Assembly (NCBI RefSeq): GCF_900107605.1
Contig: NZ_FNQJ01000015.1
Location: 20,399 to 84,398, forward strand
From: Acidovorax soli
Lineage (GTDB): Bacteria; Pseudomonadota; Gammaproteobacteria; Burkholderiales; Burkholderiaceae_C
Reading direction: 5' to 3'
DNA length: 64,000 nucleotides
Below the pieces are notes generated by a model. That model saw only the letters and a program-made list of their open reading frames with translations. It did no database searches and had not been told where the DNA came from. Shown here one piece after another: positions 16,243 to 22,874 of the stretch; positions within the stretch are counted from its first letter, which is position 1, and each line of letters starts with the position of its first letter. The position numbers and the translations under genes were made by a program.

Positions 16243-16673
16243 GCGTACCTCGCCCCGTGCTACGGACCTTCCGCGTTCTGGCCTTCTCAGGCCAGAACAA
16301 GGGGGATGCTGCCGGCATGCAGATGCAGATGCAGATGCAGATGCAGATGAACTTGCAACAGGAAATTGACTTGGCCTTGGCCGTACCCATCGTTGCAGGG
16401 GCGGGGCTGATGTTGGGAGTCATGATCAAGCTGCAGGCCACGGCAGCGAATCCGCAGGACGTCACCGATGTGGCCACATTTTCCGGTGAGTACGAAGCAA
16501 AGTTTTTCTATTCGAGCGAGGTTTCGGAAAAGTCGGTTGCGCCTCTGCTGGAAGACAACGATTACCAGTACGTACTTGTGGCCCAGGCATATCCGCTGGC
16601 AATGACGCATTTCCGGCGAGAGCTTCAGGCCATGGGACTGGATGCACGGGAGTTGCCGCTGGGGTTGGCCTAG
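16230..16673 (+). CDS. SecB-like chaperone of the toxin-antitoxin-chaperone module
   Basis: The longest frame (147 aa) starts at 16230, overlapping the antitoxin end. Six in-frame ATG codons at 16317-16349 offer later starts, the last giving MNLQQEIDLALAV. From there the pattern is that of a SecB-like fold: long strands (GLMLGVMIKLQATA, EYEAKFFYSSEV), then a loop, then a YVLVAQAYPLAMTHFRRELQ helix and an ELPLGL end comparable to the SecB YPYARE helix and its tail. In TAC modules this protein shields the antitoxin from proteolysis. A perfect 8-bp hairpin at 16276-16297 lies just before the ATG cluster, so I favour a start inside the cluster. Confidence 0.7.
   Translation: MSELSVPRPVLRTFRVLAFSGQNKGDAAGMQMQMQMQMQMNLQQEIDLALAVPIVAGAGLMLGVMIKLQATAANPQDVTDVATFSGEYEAKFFYSSEVSEKSVAPLLEDNDYQYVLVAQAYPLAMTHFRRELQAMGLDARELPLGLA
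16276..16297 (+). other. Hairpin before the clustered start codons
   Basis: TTCTGGCC, loop TTCTCA, GGCCAGAA is a perfect 8-bp stem 20 bp upstream of the first ATG of the ATGCAG repeat. No T-tract follows, so it is not a standard terminator. It could modulate translation of the chaperone. Confidence 0.5.
16317..16349 (+). repeat. Tandem hexanucleotide repeat of start codons
   Basis: ATGCAG is repeated five times without a mismatch, then ATG. It codes for Met-Gln repeats and offers six in-frame starts. Copy-number change would alter length in steps of two residues without shifting the frame. Confidence 0.85.
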
Positions 16674-16690
16674 GTTCTCTTGAACATCGC

Positions 16691-16945
16691 ATGACGGCAA
16701 CCTGTTGGCTCCAGTCCGACTTGTTTGTCGGTACTATCGATCCCGGCCGCAGCAACGGCGTTCCTCACATTTCCACCAAACAGGTTGCGGGGCTTGTCTT
16801 TGCATTGCCTCCCCTCGCCGAACAAGTCCGCATCGTCGCCCGCGTCGAAGCCCTGCGCCGCCTGTGCGCCGACCTGCGTCAGCGGCTGAGCGCCGGGCAG
16901 GCCACGCAGGCGCGTCTGGCCGAGGCGCTGCTTCAGGCCGCCTGA
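16691..16945 (+). pseudogene. Orphan 3' fragment of an hsdS gene
   Basis: The frame encodes 84 residues: the end of a target-recognition domain (SDLFVGTIDPGRSNGVPHIS, TKQVAGLVFALPPLAEQ) and the C-terminal conserved helix (VRIVARVEALRRLCADLRQR, then LARLAEALL-type end). The last 47 codons correspond to the end of the intact hsdS (15070-15216) at most positions. The part before them belongs to a different TRD. The in-frame ATG at 16691 is probably fortuitous. It begins about 20 bp behind the stop of the chaperone gene, so the toxin-antitoxin-chaperone module lies between two hsdS 3' ends. It may be a reservoir for TRD exchange or a scar of the module's insertion. Confidence 0.8.
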
Positions 16946-17007
16946 AGGCCTGGCACGCGCGGCGGCTGTGCGCCGCGCGCAGGTGCATGCGGCCCGGCAC
17001 CGACTGC

Positions 17008-17328
17008 TCAGTCGTCGTGCCGCTTCCCGTGCTTGCCCCCATGGCCGCGGCCGCGCCAGCCGCGGTTGCCTTGGTCGTCATCGTCGTCACGCTCGCGCTG
17101 GATGTAGACGGGCCGCGGGGCCACGTAGACGGGTTGCGGCGCATACACCGGGGCCGGCTGGACATAGACCGGCGCGGGGGCATACACGGGGGCCACCGGT
17201 ACGACCGCCACGCCGGGCAAGTTCACACCGATACCCACGCTGACATTGGTGCCGGCGCTGGCGGCGGCACTGAGGAGGAACAGGGCGCCGCCGATCAGGC
17301 CGCTGGCAGAGATTCGATTCATTTTCAT
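17008..17328 (-). CDS. Secreted Pro/Tyr/Val-repeat protein with charged His/Gly tail
   Basis: 106 residues from the ATG at 17328 (MKMNRISASG), behind AAGAGCGA; ATG codons at 17322 and 17340 are alternatives. A signal peptide ends at SAAASAG. The mature part has NVSVGIGVNLPGVAVV followed by repeats of the type APVYAPAPVYVQPAP, then QRERDDDDDQ and a Gly/His/Lys end. This architecture is common in small envelope proteins of beta-proteobacteria; their role is unknown. It is the last chromosomal gene before the tRNA fragment. Confidence 0.7.
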   Translation of the reverse strand: MKMNRISASGLIGGALFLLSAAASAGTNVSVGIGVNLPGVAVVPVAPVYAPAPVYVQPAPVYAPQPVYVAPRPVYIQRERDDDDDQGNRGWRGRGHGGKHGKRHDD

Positions 17329-17499
17329 TCGCTCTTTCATTCTTGTGCGGGAAACCGCAGCGTCAGTCAATCAGCACGTCGATGCTGCGGACGCATCCGC
17401 GCCCCCAGCCGTCCTGGGACCATAACTGAACAACGGCGGGCCGAAGGGCCGCGTTGACGCGCGGGGTGTAACCAACTGCACAGCTGCGCGCGGGCGCGA

Positions 17500-17532
17500 A
17501 AAAACCCGCAATGCCGGCGGGCATGCGGGTTG
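17500..17532 (-). terminator. Rho-independent terminator downstream of the tRNA-Leu 3' end
   Basis: Read on the minus strand, AACCCGCA and TGCGGGTT enclose a GC-rich loop and are followed by TTTT. It lies about 45 bp beyond the tRNA CCA end and would terminate the original tRNA transcript. Confidence 0.7.
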
Positions 17533-17560
17533 CTGGGGCTCATGGCGCTGACGGCCAGAG

Positions 17561-17581
17561 CCATCTGACAAGGTCAGATGG
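17561..17581. repeat. 9-bp hairpin at the tRNA CCA end
   Basis: CCATCTGAC, loop AAG, GTCAGATGG is perfect. Its right arm overlaps the CCA of the tRNA fragment. It could be a processing or integrase-related structure. Confidence 0.4.
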
Positions 17582-17632
17582 TGCCCGGGGCCGGAATCGA
17601 ACCGGCACGCCTTGCGGCGGGGGATTTTGAGA
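17579..17632 (-). tRNA. 3' half of tRNA-Leu(CAA); left attachment site of the element
   Basis: On the minus strand the sequence runs from the anticodon loop CTCAAAA through TCCCCC, a variable arm (GCCGCAAGGCG), the T-arm (CCGGTTCGATTCCGG) and the acceptor end CCCGGGCACCA. The 5' half is missing: upstream of CTCAAAA the sequence is AAT, not the stem GGGGA. The break in the anticodon loop is where P4-type integrases cross over. The intact tRNA, completed by the element's copy of the core, should lie at the far end, outside the window. Confidence 0.8.
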
Positions 17633-17808
17633 TTGAGTCCCGAGACTAGCATGAGACTACGCTGGAACCCGCAAAGGCTTGCTGCGCTTGGTTTTCCGGG
17701 GAGTTAGTCCCGTTTAGCCTTACGCCTAGACCAGACCGATTGCGGCAGACATTCCGATGCCGTGGCTCCTGGCTGGTTCCTGCGTTCGATCCCGAACTAG
17801 GAGGCGTC

Positions 17809-19173
17809 ATGGCCAAGATCAAACTCACCAAATCCGCTGTCGATACGGCAGAAGTCACCGGCAAGGACTACGAATTGCGGGACACCATTGTCCCCGGCTT
17901 TCTCTGCAAAGTCACTGCCCACGGCCGCAAGGTCTTCATGCTCCAGTACCGCACGAACTGGGGCGAGCGCCGCAAGCCGAAGATCGGCCAGTTCGGCGAG
18001 CTGACCGTCGAGCAGGCGCGGTCGATCGCACAGGACTGGCTGGCCGACGTGCGCAAGGGCGACGACCCCAGCGCCGCCAAGCTGGCCGCGCGCATGGCCC
18101 CGACGGTCAAGGAACTGTGCGGGCAGTTCATCGAGGAATACTCCAAGCCGCGCAACAAGCCCCGGACGGTCGATTCCTACCAAGGCTACATCGACCGCCA
18201 CATCCTGCCCGCCCTGGGCAAGCTCAAGGTGCCGGACGTAGCGCGGACGCACATCACCACGCTGATGAAGGACAAGGCGAAGATCGGCGTCACGGCCAAT
18301 CGGGTTCTGGCCTGTCTGCGCAAGATGTTCAATATGGCCGAGGTGTGGGGCTATAGGCCCGACGGCTCCAATCCGTGCCGTCACGTCCCCAAGTACCGCG
18401 AGGACGGCGAGACGCGGTACATCAACAACGAGGAACTGGGGCGGCTCTATGCTTACCTCGACCGTGCGGATGCCCAGGGGCTGGAGCATCCGACCGTGAC
18501 GCTGGCGGTTCGCCTGCAATTCGAGTTTTCCGCGCGGATGACCGAAATCCGCACGCTCGAATGGGCTTGGGTCGATTTCGAGAATCGCCGAGTCGTCTGG
18601 CCTGACAGCAAAACGGGCGATATGTCCAAGCCGATGAGCGAGGCGGCGTACCAGTTGCTGCTCAATGCGCCCCGCATCGACAGCTCGCCTTACGTGTGTC
18701 CGGCCATCTTTGATGCCAAGAAGCCATTGCCGGACAGTACGTACTACAACGGCTGGAAGCGCATCCTGGGCCGCGCAGAGGTAGCGCATGTCGGGACGCA
18801 CGGCATCCGCCATCGCGCAGCGACCGACATTGCCAACTCCGGTATTCCCATCAAGGTCGGCATGGCGCTGACTGCGCACAAGACCGTCACGCAGTTCATG
18901 GCGTATGTCCATGCGGAGGATGACCCGGTGCGGGCCGCTGCCGAGAAGGTGGCCACCCTGCGCCGGGGCGCCATCGACGGCCAGGCCCAAGCTGCGCCGA
19001 TCCTGGCGCCGACCGCCTCAGCTCCGGCTATCGCGGACGGAGAAAAGACCCGTACAAGCCAGGGCAACTATCGCCCGTATCGCCATCGCAAGAGTCCAAC
19101 GCGCGCTGTGCCGCCCGGTACGAAGCGGGCCGGATCGCCGCCAACGAAGGCGCCGGAAACGTCCATCGCGTGA
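17809..19173 (+). CDS. int: Tyrosine-type integrase (P4-like, DUF4102 N-terminus)
   Basis: 454 residues; ribosome site AGGAGGCGTC directly before the ATG. The DUF4102-type N-terminal arm-binding domain occupies residues 1-95 (ELRDTIVPGFLCKVTAHGRK, then FMLQYRTNWGERRKPKIG). The core-binding helical domain follows. The catalytic domain has Arg near 243 (SARMTEIRTLEW), H-x-x-R near 331-334 (THGIRHRAATDI), His near 356 (LTAHKT) and the Tyr nucleophile near 366 (QFMAYVHAE). The tail beyond residue 385 is low-complexity and probably dispensable. The gene is 180 bp from the tRNA-Leu fragment, so it should catalyse insertion into and excision from that tRNA. Confidence 0.95.
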   Translation: MAKIKLTKSAVDTAEVTGKDYELRDTIVPGFLCKVTAHGRKVFMLQYRTNWGERRKPKIGQFGELTVEQARSIAQDWLADVRKGDDPSAAKLAARMAPTVKELCGQFIEEYSKPRNKPRTVDSYQGYIDRHILPALGKLKVPDVARTHITTLMKDKAKIGVTANRVLACLRKMFNMAEVWGYRPDGSNPCRHVPKYREDGETRYINNEELGRLYAYLDRADAQGLEHPTVTLAVRLQFEFSARMTEIRTLEWAWVDFENRRVVWPDSKTGDMSKPMSEAAYQLLLNAPRIDSSPYVCPAIFDAKKPLPDSTYYNGWKRILGRAEVAHVGTHGIRHRAATDIANSGIPIKVGMALTAHKTVTQFMAYVHAEDDPVRAAAEKVATLRRGAIDGQAQAAPILAPTASAPAIADGEKTRTSQGNYRPYRHRKSPTRAVPPGTKRAGSPPTKAPETSIA

Positions 19174-19238
19174 ATCGCGGGCGTCAGGCCTGCCGCCGCG
19201 CTGTCGCGACAGGCCGGGCATCCCGCCCCGCTGTTCCT

Positions 19239-19267
19239 TTGTCCCTTGACTTGAATTCGTCAATAAA
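19239..19267 (+). promoter_or_regulatory. Promoter and small inverted repeat before the HigB-like gene
   Basis: TTGTCC and AATAAA are spaced by 17 bp. TTGAC at 19246 and GTCAA at 19259 form a short inverted repeat inside the spacer. The site fits an operator of the toxin-antitoxin pair. Confidence 0.4.
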
Positions 19268-19278
19268 CGAAAATTACC

Positions 19279-19623
19279 ATGTACCGCATCGAGCATTACC
19301 TGACGGCTGACGGCCAGAAGGATCTTTACCTCGACTGGCTGAAGCGATTGCGCGACACCCAGGCCAAGGTGGCGACCATCCGGCGCGTAGCCCGTGTCGA
19401 GCAGGGCAACTTCGGCGATCACAAGTTTTGCCGTGATGGCGTGTGGGAGCTGCGCATCGACGTGGGGCCGGGCTATCGGGTGTATTACGGCTTGGCGGGC
19501 CAGCGGTTGGTGCTGCTGCTGTGTGGTGGCGACAAGCGCACGCAGGACGCGGACATAGACCGAGTGGTGGGCTACTGGCAGGACTGGCAACGGAGAGTGG
19601 ATGATGAGAAGCAGACCCCATGA
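19279..19623 (+). CDS. HigB-like toxin (RelE superfamily, addiction-module killer family)
   Basis: 114 residues. The sequence has the pattern of the Gp49/HigB addiction-module killer family: YLDWLKRLRDTQAKVATIRR, RVARVEQGNFGDHKFCRDGV, WELRIDVGPGYRVYYGL, then LLLCGGDKRTQDADI. The conserved ELRID...GYRVYY strand pair and the K-R-T-Q-D-A-D-I segment carry the RNase site. Such toxins degrade mRNA on the ribosome. The antitoxin gene overlaps its end by 23 bp. In this position the pair would stabilise the integrated element. Confidence 0.88.
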   Translation: MYRIEHYLTADGQKDLYLDWLKRLRDTQAKVATIRRVARVEQGNFGDHKFCRDGVWELRIDVGPGYRVYYGLAGQRLVLLLCGGDKRTQDADIDRVVGYWQDWQRRVDDEKQTP

Positions 19624-19921
19624 CGAAGCGATGGCCGAGCTGTACCGCAGCGATCCGGCGCTCGCGCTCGAAGTCATCAACAGCATCCTGGCTGATGGCG
19701 ACCAGGCCGAGCTGATGACCGTGCTGCGCCAGCTCGCGCAGGCGGTCGGTGGTGTGCAGACGGTGGCTGCACAGGCGCATCTGAACCCGACACAGCTTTA
19801 CCGCACGCTGTCGCCGAAGGGCAATCCCGCCTTGAACAGCTTGACCGCCATCCTCAAGGTGATGGGCCTGCGGCTGGCGGTGGCGCCGTTGGCTGATTCC
19901 GCGCCGGCGCACGCTGTCTGA
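19601..19921 (+). CDS. HigA-like antitoxin (DNA-binding)
   Basis: 106 residues, the partner of the HigB-like toxin. Residues 1-50 are a helical toxin-binding part (DEAMAELYRSDPALALEVIN). Residues 60-95 form the HTH seen in addiction-module antidote proteins (GVQTVAAQAHLNPTQLYRTL, then SPKGNPALNSLTAILKVMGL). The start overlaps the toxin gene. Toxin-before-antitoxin order is typical of HigBA. Confidence 0.88.
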   Translation: MMRSRPHDEAMAELYRSDPALALEVINSILADGDQAELMTVLRQLAQAVGGVQTVAAQAHLNPTQLYRTLSPKGNPALNSLTAILKVMGLRLAVAPLADSAPAHAV

Positions 19922-19959
19922 TGCGAAGCATTGCCGATGCCGGCCGAGTGTGGAGATTC

Positions 19960-19976
19960 TCGTATCGCTGATACGA
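19960..19976. repeat. Short hairpin between convergent genes
   Basis: TCGTATC, loop GCT, GATACGA lies between higA and the convergent gene ending at 20010. It has no T-tract; a transcription barrier or protein site is possible. Confidence 0.4.
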
Positions 19977-20009
19977 CAATTGCGGCCCGGAGGTGCCCCG
20001 GTTCCCCCT

Positions 20010-20441
20010 CTAGAAAAGGTCGTCCTCGCACGCCTGCGGTGCTATCGGACGATCCATTGGTGGCTTCTTGACCATAGCCTCCAGAGCGTCAAGGGCCGCC
20101 TCGCGGAGCTTTCGCACGCGGGGCAGCAAATCGAACATCGAGAGCCCGAGCTGTGGCGACAGCAGTTCGACGATCAATCGGTAATGTTCGTCATCCCGCA
20201 AAATTTTGGTCTGGAACAACAGCCAAAAGCAGGATTCGCCCAGTTCTTGCCTGGAAGGCAGCAAGTCCATTGACCGCGATTCGGCGGCGTCGATGTAGGC
20301 GTCCACGGTAGCTTCGGCATCAAGCCACAATTCCGAAGCCGCTTCGTCATCAACAGGCTCCTTTTCCGCAAGCGCCTTGATATGCGCAAACGCTGCGGCC
20401 TCATCGGCCTGCTTGTAGGCTTTTCTGCTGGGAATTGTCAT
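20010..20441 (-). CDS. Hypothetical protein, 143 aa
   Basis: Acidic, largely helical protein from an ATG at 20441 with a good ribosome site (GGAGAGAAAAA). Recognisable features are an N-terminal basic stretch (MTIPSRKAYKQADEAAAFAH), the segment DAYIDAAESRSMDLLPSRQE, and HYRLIVELLSPQLGLSMFDL. No signal peptide, no membrane segment, and no family that I can name. It is the only leftward gene between int and the XRE regulator. It could be a late-acquired accessory gene. Confidence 0.65.
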   Translation of the reverse strand: MTIPSRKAYKQADEAAAFAHIKALAEKEPVDDEAASELWLDAEATVDAYIDAAESRSMDLLPSRQELGESCFWLLFQTKILRDDEHYRLIVELLSPQLGLSMFDLLPRVRKLREAALDALEAMVKKPPMDRPIAPQACEDDLF

Positions 20442-20886
20442 TTTTTCTCTCCGATCTGCTGCTGTCGCTGATGGCGTGTCAGATTAGCGTCACGACGGGG
20501 CATTGAGTGAAGTGCGTGTGTGTTGCCCCGCTGTTAATGCGGGGCGATCCCGGCCAAGGGAACATGGCCGGCCGCGCTCTCGTGCTCCGCATCGAGCCTC
20601 GCTACGCGAGTCTCGCCCCCGTCGGGCTTCCATCGCTGACGCCTCCGGCCCGGCTCGCTGATCCGGGCCTGCGCGCTGCGCTTGCCCAAAGGTGGGTGTG
20701 TGCAGCGGGCGGGGTGTGGGCGGTCTTGCTGCTCCCTTCACCGTACCACGGCGTTCTCGCGGTCAATGACTGCGCGTGCGGGCACGCTTGCGGCCTGGCG
20801 GCCGTCTTCGATCTTTGACTGCTTGCGCTACGCCGTGCCCTGGAAGGGTCGGGCAATTCCGCCCGGCAACCTTTCAGGAGTTCACC
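20442..20886. other. Intergenic region with repeat family R2, copy 1
   Basis: No gene is apparent in these 445 bases. Positions 20553-20690 carry a GC-rich sequence (GCCGGCCGCGCTCTCGTGCT, later CGTCGGGCTTCCATCG) that recurs at 21482-21637. Several short frames cross it on both strands, but none has a ribosome site or family resemblance. Confidence 0.55.
20553..20690. repeat. Intergenic repeat R2, copy 1
   Basis: Shared blocks with copy 2 are ATGGCCGG-CGCGCT-TCGTGCT-CGCATCGA, then GTCGGGCTTCCATCG, GACGCCTCCGGCCCGGCT and GGGCCTGCGCGC. The blocks are in the same order with small gaps. Confidence 0.65.
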
Positions 20887-21237
20887 ATGAACAACCCACT
20901 CATCACTGACGAGCAGCGCATCGTGCTGCTGGCCAATGGCCGCGAATCCTTGGAGAACCCGGACTTCGATCCGGCGCCCGTGGTCAAGCTGTTCACGCCG
21001 GACGCCGGCGCGACCTGGCTGCTGACCGAGATTGATCCCGACGACCACGACCACGCCTTTGGTCTTTGCGACCTGGGCCTGGGTACGCCGGAAATCGGCT
21101 GGGTCAGCCTGGGCGAGCTGGCGACGGTGCGCGGCGGGCTGGGCCTGCCCATCGAGCGCGATCTGTCGTTTCGCGCCGAGAAGCGGTTGAGCGCCTATGC
21201 GCGCGATGCGCGGCTGGCTGGGCGGATCGTTGTCTGA
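20887..21237 (+). CDS. DUF2958 protein, copy 1
   Basis: 116 residues; ribosome site CAGGAGTTCACC. DUF2958 signatures: PLITDEQRIVLLANGRES, PVVKLFTPDAGATWLLTEID, FGLCDLGLGTPEIGWVSLGE, LPIERDLSF. These small acidic proteins are frequent on conjugative elements and plasmids and have no known role. A second copy lies at 27315-27665; the two are clearly paralogous but diverged. It precedes the DUF932 gene after 741 bp of repeat-bearing spacer. Confidence 0.88.
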   Translation: MNNPLITDEQRIVLLANGRESLENPDFDPAPVVKLFTPDAGATWLLTEIDPDDHDHAFGLCDLGLGTPEIGWVSLGELATVRGGLGLPIERDLSFRAEKRLSAYARDARLAGRIVV

Positions 21238-21299
21238 CCCGGCCTTGGGGCGTCGCGGGACGCCCTTCGCATCGCGCCCACCTGGCGCGATGTCTGCGC

Positions 21300-21402
21300 G
21301 CCTTCGGCTTGCCCTCCAGGGGAAAGCCCTGCGGGCTATCCCCGCCGCGCAGGCTTGGCACCCCTGAACACCGCCGACCCGGCTGCGCCGGATCGGCCAG
21401 AC
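21300..21402. repeat. Intergenic repeat R1, copy 1
   Basis: Blocks CTTGCCTCC-type start, GGGGAAAGCCCTGCGGGCTA, TCCCCGCCGCGC, CTTGG-, and CGCCGGATCGGCCA. Copies 2 and 3 lie at 25369-25492 and 26609-26732. All three follow a gene stop on the plus strand. Confidence 0.7.
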
Positions 21403-21481
21403 CGCATTCGCGGCAGATCCGCGATGCCTTGCCTGTGCTCGCCCTGATTCTGTTGATTCTTCGACTTTGAAGGCTGGGCGT

Positions 21482-21637
21482 CCCCGGCCACCTGGGAGAT
21501 GGCCGGTCGCGCTGTCGTGCTGCGCATCGAACCCCCTGCGGGGTTTCGCCCCTGTCGGGCTTCCATCGTCCCCTCACTCCGCTCGGCTGACGCCTCCGGC
21601 CCGGCTTCCAGCTTCGGGCCTGCGCGCTTCGCTTGCC
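21482..21637. repeat. Intergenic repeat R2, copy 2
   Basis: Second copy of the R2 sequence, in the same orientation as copy 1 at 20553-20690. Confidence 0.65.
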
Positions 21638-21978
21638 GTGCGGGCGGCGTGTTGAGGGGCCGTTGCCTTGTCCAGCCGTCTCCCCTGACTTCATCACCTT
21701 GTCCGCGACTGTAGCCCGCGGCCGTGTGCCATCAAGGCGCGCAGGGCCGTGTCCTCGGCTGCGCCTGCGGGCCGCACCCACCCTGCGCTTGTTTCCTTGA
21801 CGGCCCCCGTCCACGGGCTCCCTTTCGTCGCGGGCGATGAACTCAGGAAAGACGGTGGCAACAGGGCCAACCGGGTTCCTCGTGCCGACCGCACCGAACA
21901 GCCGGAAGGCTGGGCTCCGAATCTAGGAATCCGGTGTGCGGTGTGAACAGCAAACCTCTTTTTGTCAGGAGAAAGACC

Positions 21979-22809
21979 ATGCAACTCGCATCCCGTTTCG
22001 CTTCCCGTTCCCCTTCGTTGCGCAGCGACTACCCGCTGTCCGATGACCAGATTCGCAACGTGGCCCCGTCCATTTTCGCGGACGCCCCGCACGAGAGCCG
22101 TTCCGAGCGGTACGCCTACATCCCCACCGCCGCCGTGCTGACCGAATTGCGGAAGGAGGGGTTTCAGCCCTTCATGGTGACGCAAACCCGCGTGCGCGAT
22201 GAAGGCAAGCGCGAGCACACCAAACACATGCTGCGCCTGCGCCACGCCAGCCAGATCAACGGCGCGGAGGCTAACGAAATCGTGCTGCTGAATTCGCACG
22301 ATGGCACCAGCAGCTATCAGATGCTGGCCGGGATGTTCCGTTTCGTTTGCAGCAATGGCCTTGTATGCGGTGACACCGTGGCCGATGTGCGCGTGCCCCA
22401 CAAAGGCGACGTGGCCGGTTCCGTCATCGAAGGCGCTTTCGAGGTGTTGAACGGCTTCGAGCGGGTGAAGGAATCCCGCGATGCCATGCGCGCGATCACG
22501 CTGGACGAAGGCGAAGCCGAAGTGTTCGCCCGTTCCGCGCTGGCGCTCAAGTACGACCCCACCGACAGCAAGCCCGCGCCCATCACCGAATCGCAAATCC
22601 TGATGCCGCGCCGGTTCGATGACCGCCGCCCCGACCTGTGGAGCGTGTTCAACCGCACGCAGGAGAACTTGACCAAAGGCGGACTGCATGGTCGCAGCGC
22701 CAACGGACGCCGCCAGCAAACCCGACCCGTGCAGGGCATTGATTCCGATGTGCGCCTGAATCGCGCCCTCTGGATGCTGGCCGATGGCCTGCGCCAGTTG
22801 AAAGCCTGA
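21979..22809 (+). CDS. DUF932 protein
   Basis: 276 residues; ribosome site CAGGAGAAAGACC. DUF932 signatures: PLSDDQIRNVAPSIFADAPH, YAYIPTAAVLTELRKEGFQP, TRVRDEGKREHTKHMLRLR, VLLNSHDGTSSYQMLAGMFR and CSNGLVCG. The family (also called LGT-type plasmid proteins) is widespread on plasmids and conjugative elements; the molecular role is not known. It lies 65 bp before the ParB-like gene, with a hairpin in between, and the two are probably one transcription unit. Confidence 0.9.
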   Translation: MQLASRFASRSPSLRSDYPLSDDQIRNVAPSIFADAPHESRSERYAYIPTAAVLTELRKEGFQPFMVTQTRVRDEGKREHTKHMLRLRHASQINGAEANEIVLLNSHDGTSSYQMLAGMFRFVCSNGLVCGDTVADVRVPHKGDVAGSVIEGAFEVLNGFERVKESRDAMRAITLDEGEAEVFARSALALKYDPTDSKPAPITESQILMPRRFDDRRPDLWSVFNRTQENLTKGGLHGRSANGRRQQTRPVQGIDSDVRLNRALWMLADGLRQLKA

Positions 22810-22823
22810 ACCGTTCCCCCGCC

Positions 22824-22842
22824 GGAGGGGCAGTTCCCCTCC
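22824..22842 (+). repeat. Hairpin between DUF932 and parB
   Basis: GGAGGGG, loop CAGTT, CCCCTCC, perfect 7-bp stem 15 bp behind the DUF932 stop. Confidence 0.45.
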
Positions 22843-22874
22843 ATTCCCTTGTTTCACTTGATTGGAGATTCACC

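Larger units (their letters stand above)
21238..21978. other. Long intergenic region with hairpins and repeats R1 and R2
   Basis: No gene found. Two hairpins open the region: GGGCGTC/GACGCCC at 21248-21265 and CATCGCGCC/GGCGCGATG at 21270-21292. R1 copy 1 lies at 21300-21402 and R2 copy 2 at 21482-21637. The last 300 bases hold nothing I recognise. Confidence 0.55.

Noticed and set aside
16317..16349. Phase-variation tract that switches the gene on and off
   Set aside because: The unit is six bases, so changes keep the frame; only length and start number can vary.
17579..17670. Complete tRNA-Leu gene
   Set aside because: The D-arm and 5' acceptor strand are absent; only the part from the anticodon loop to CCA is present.
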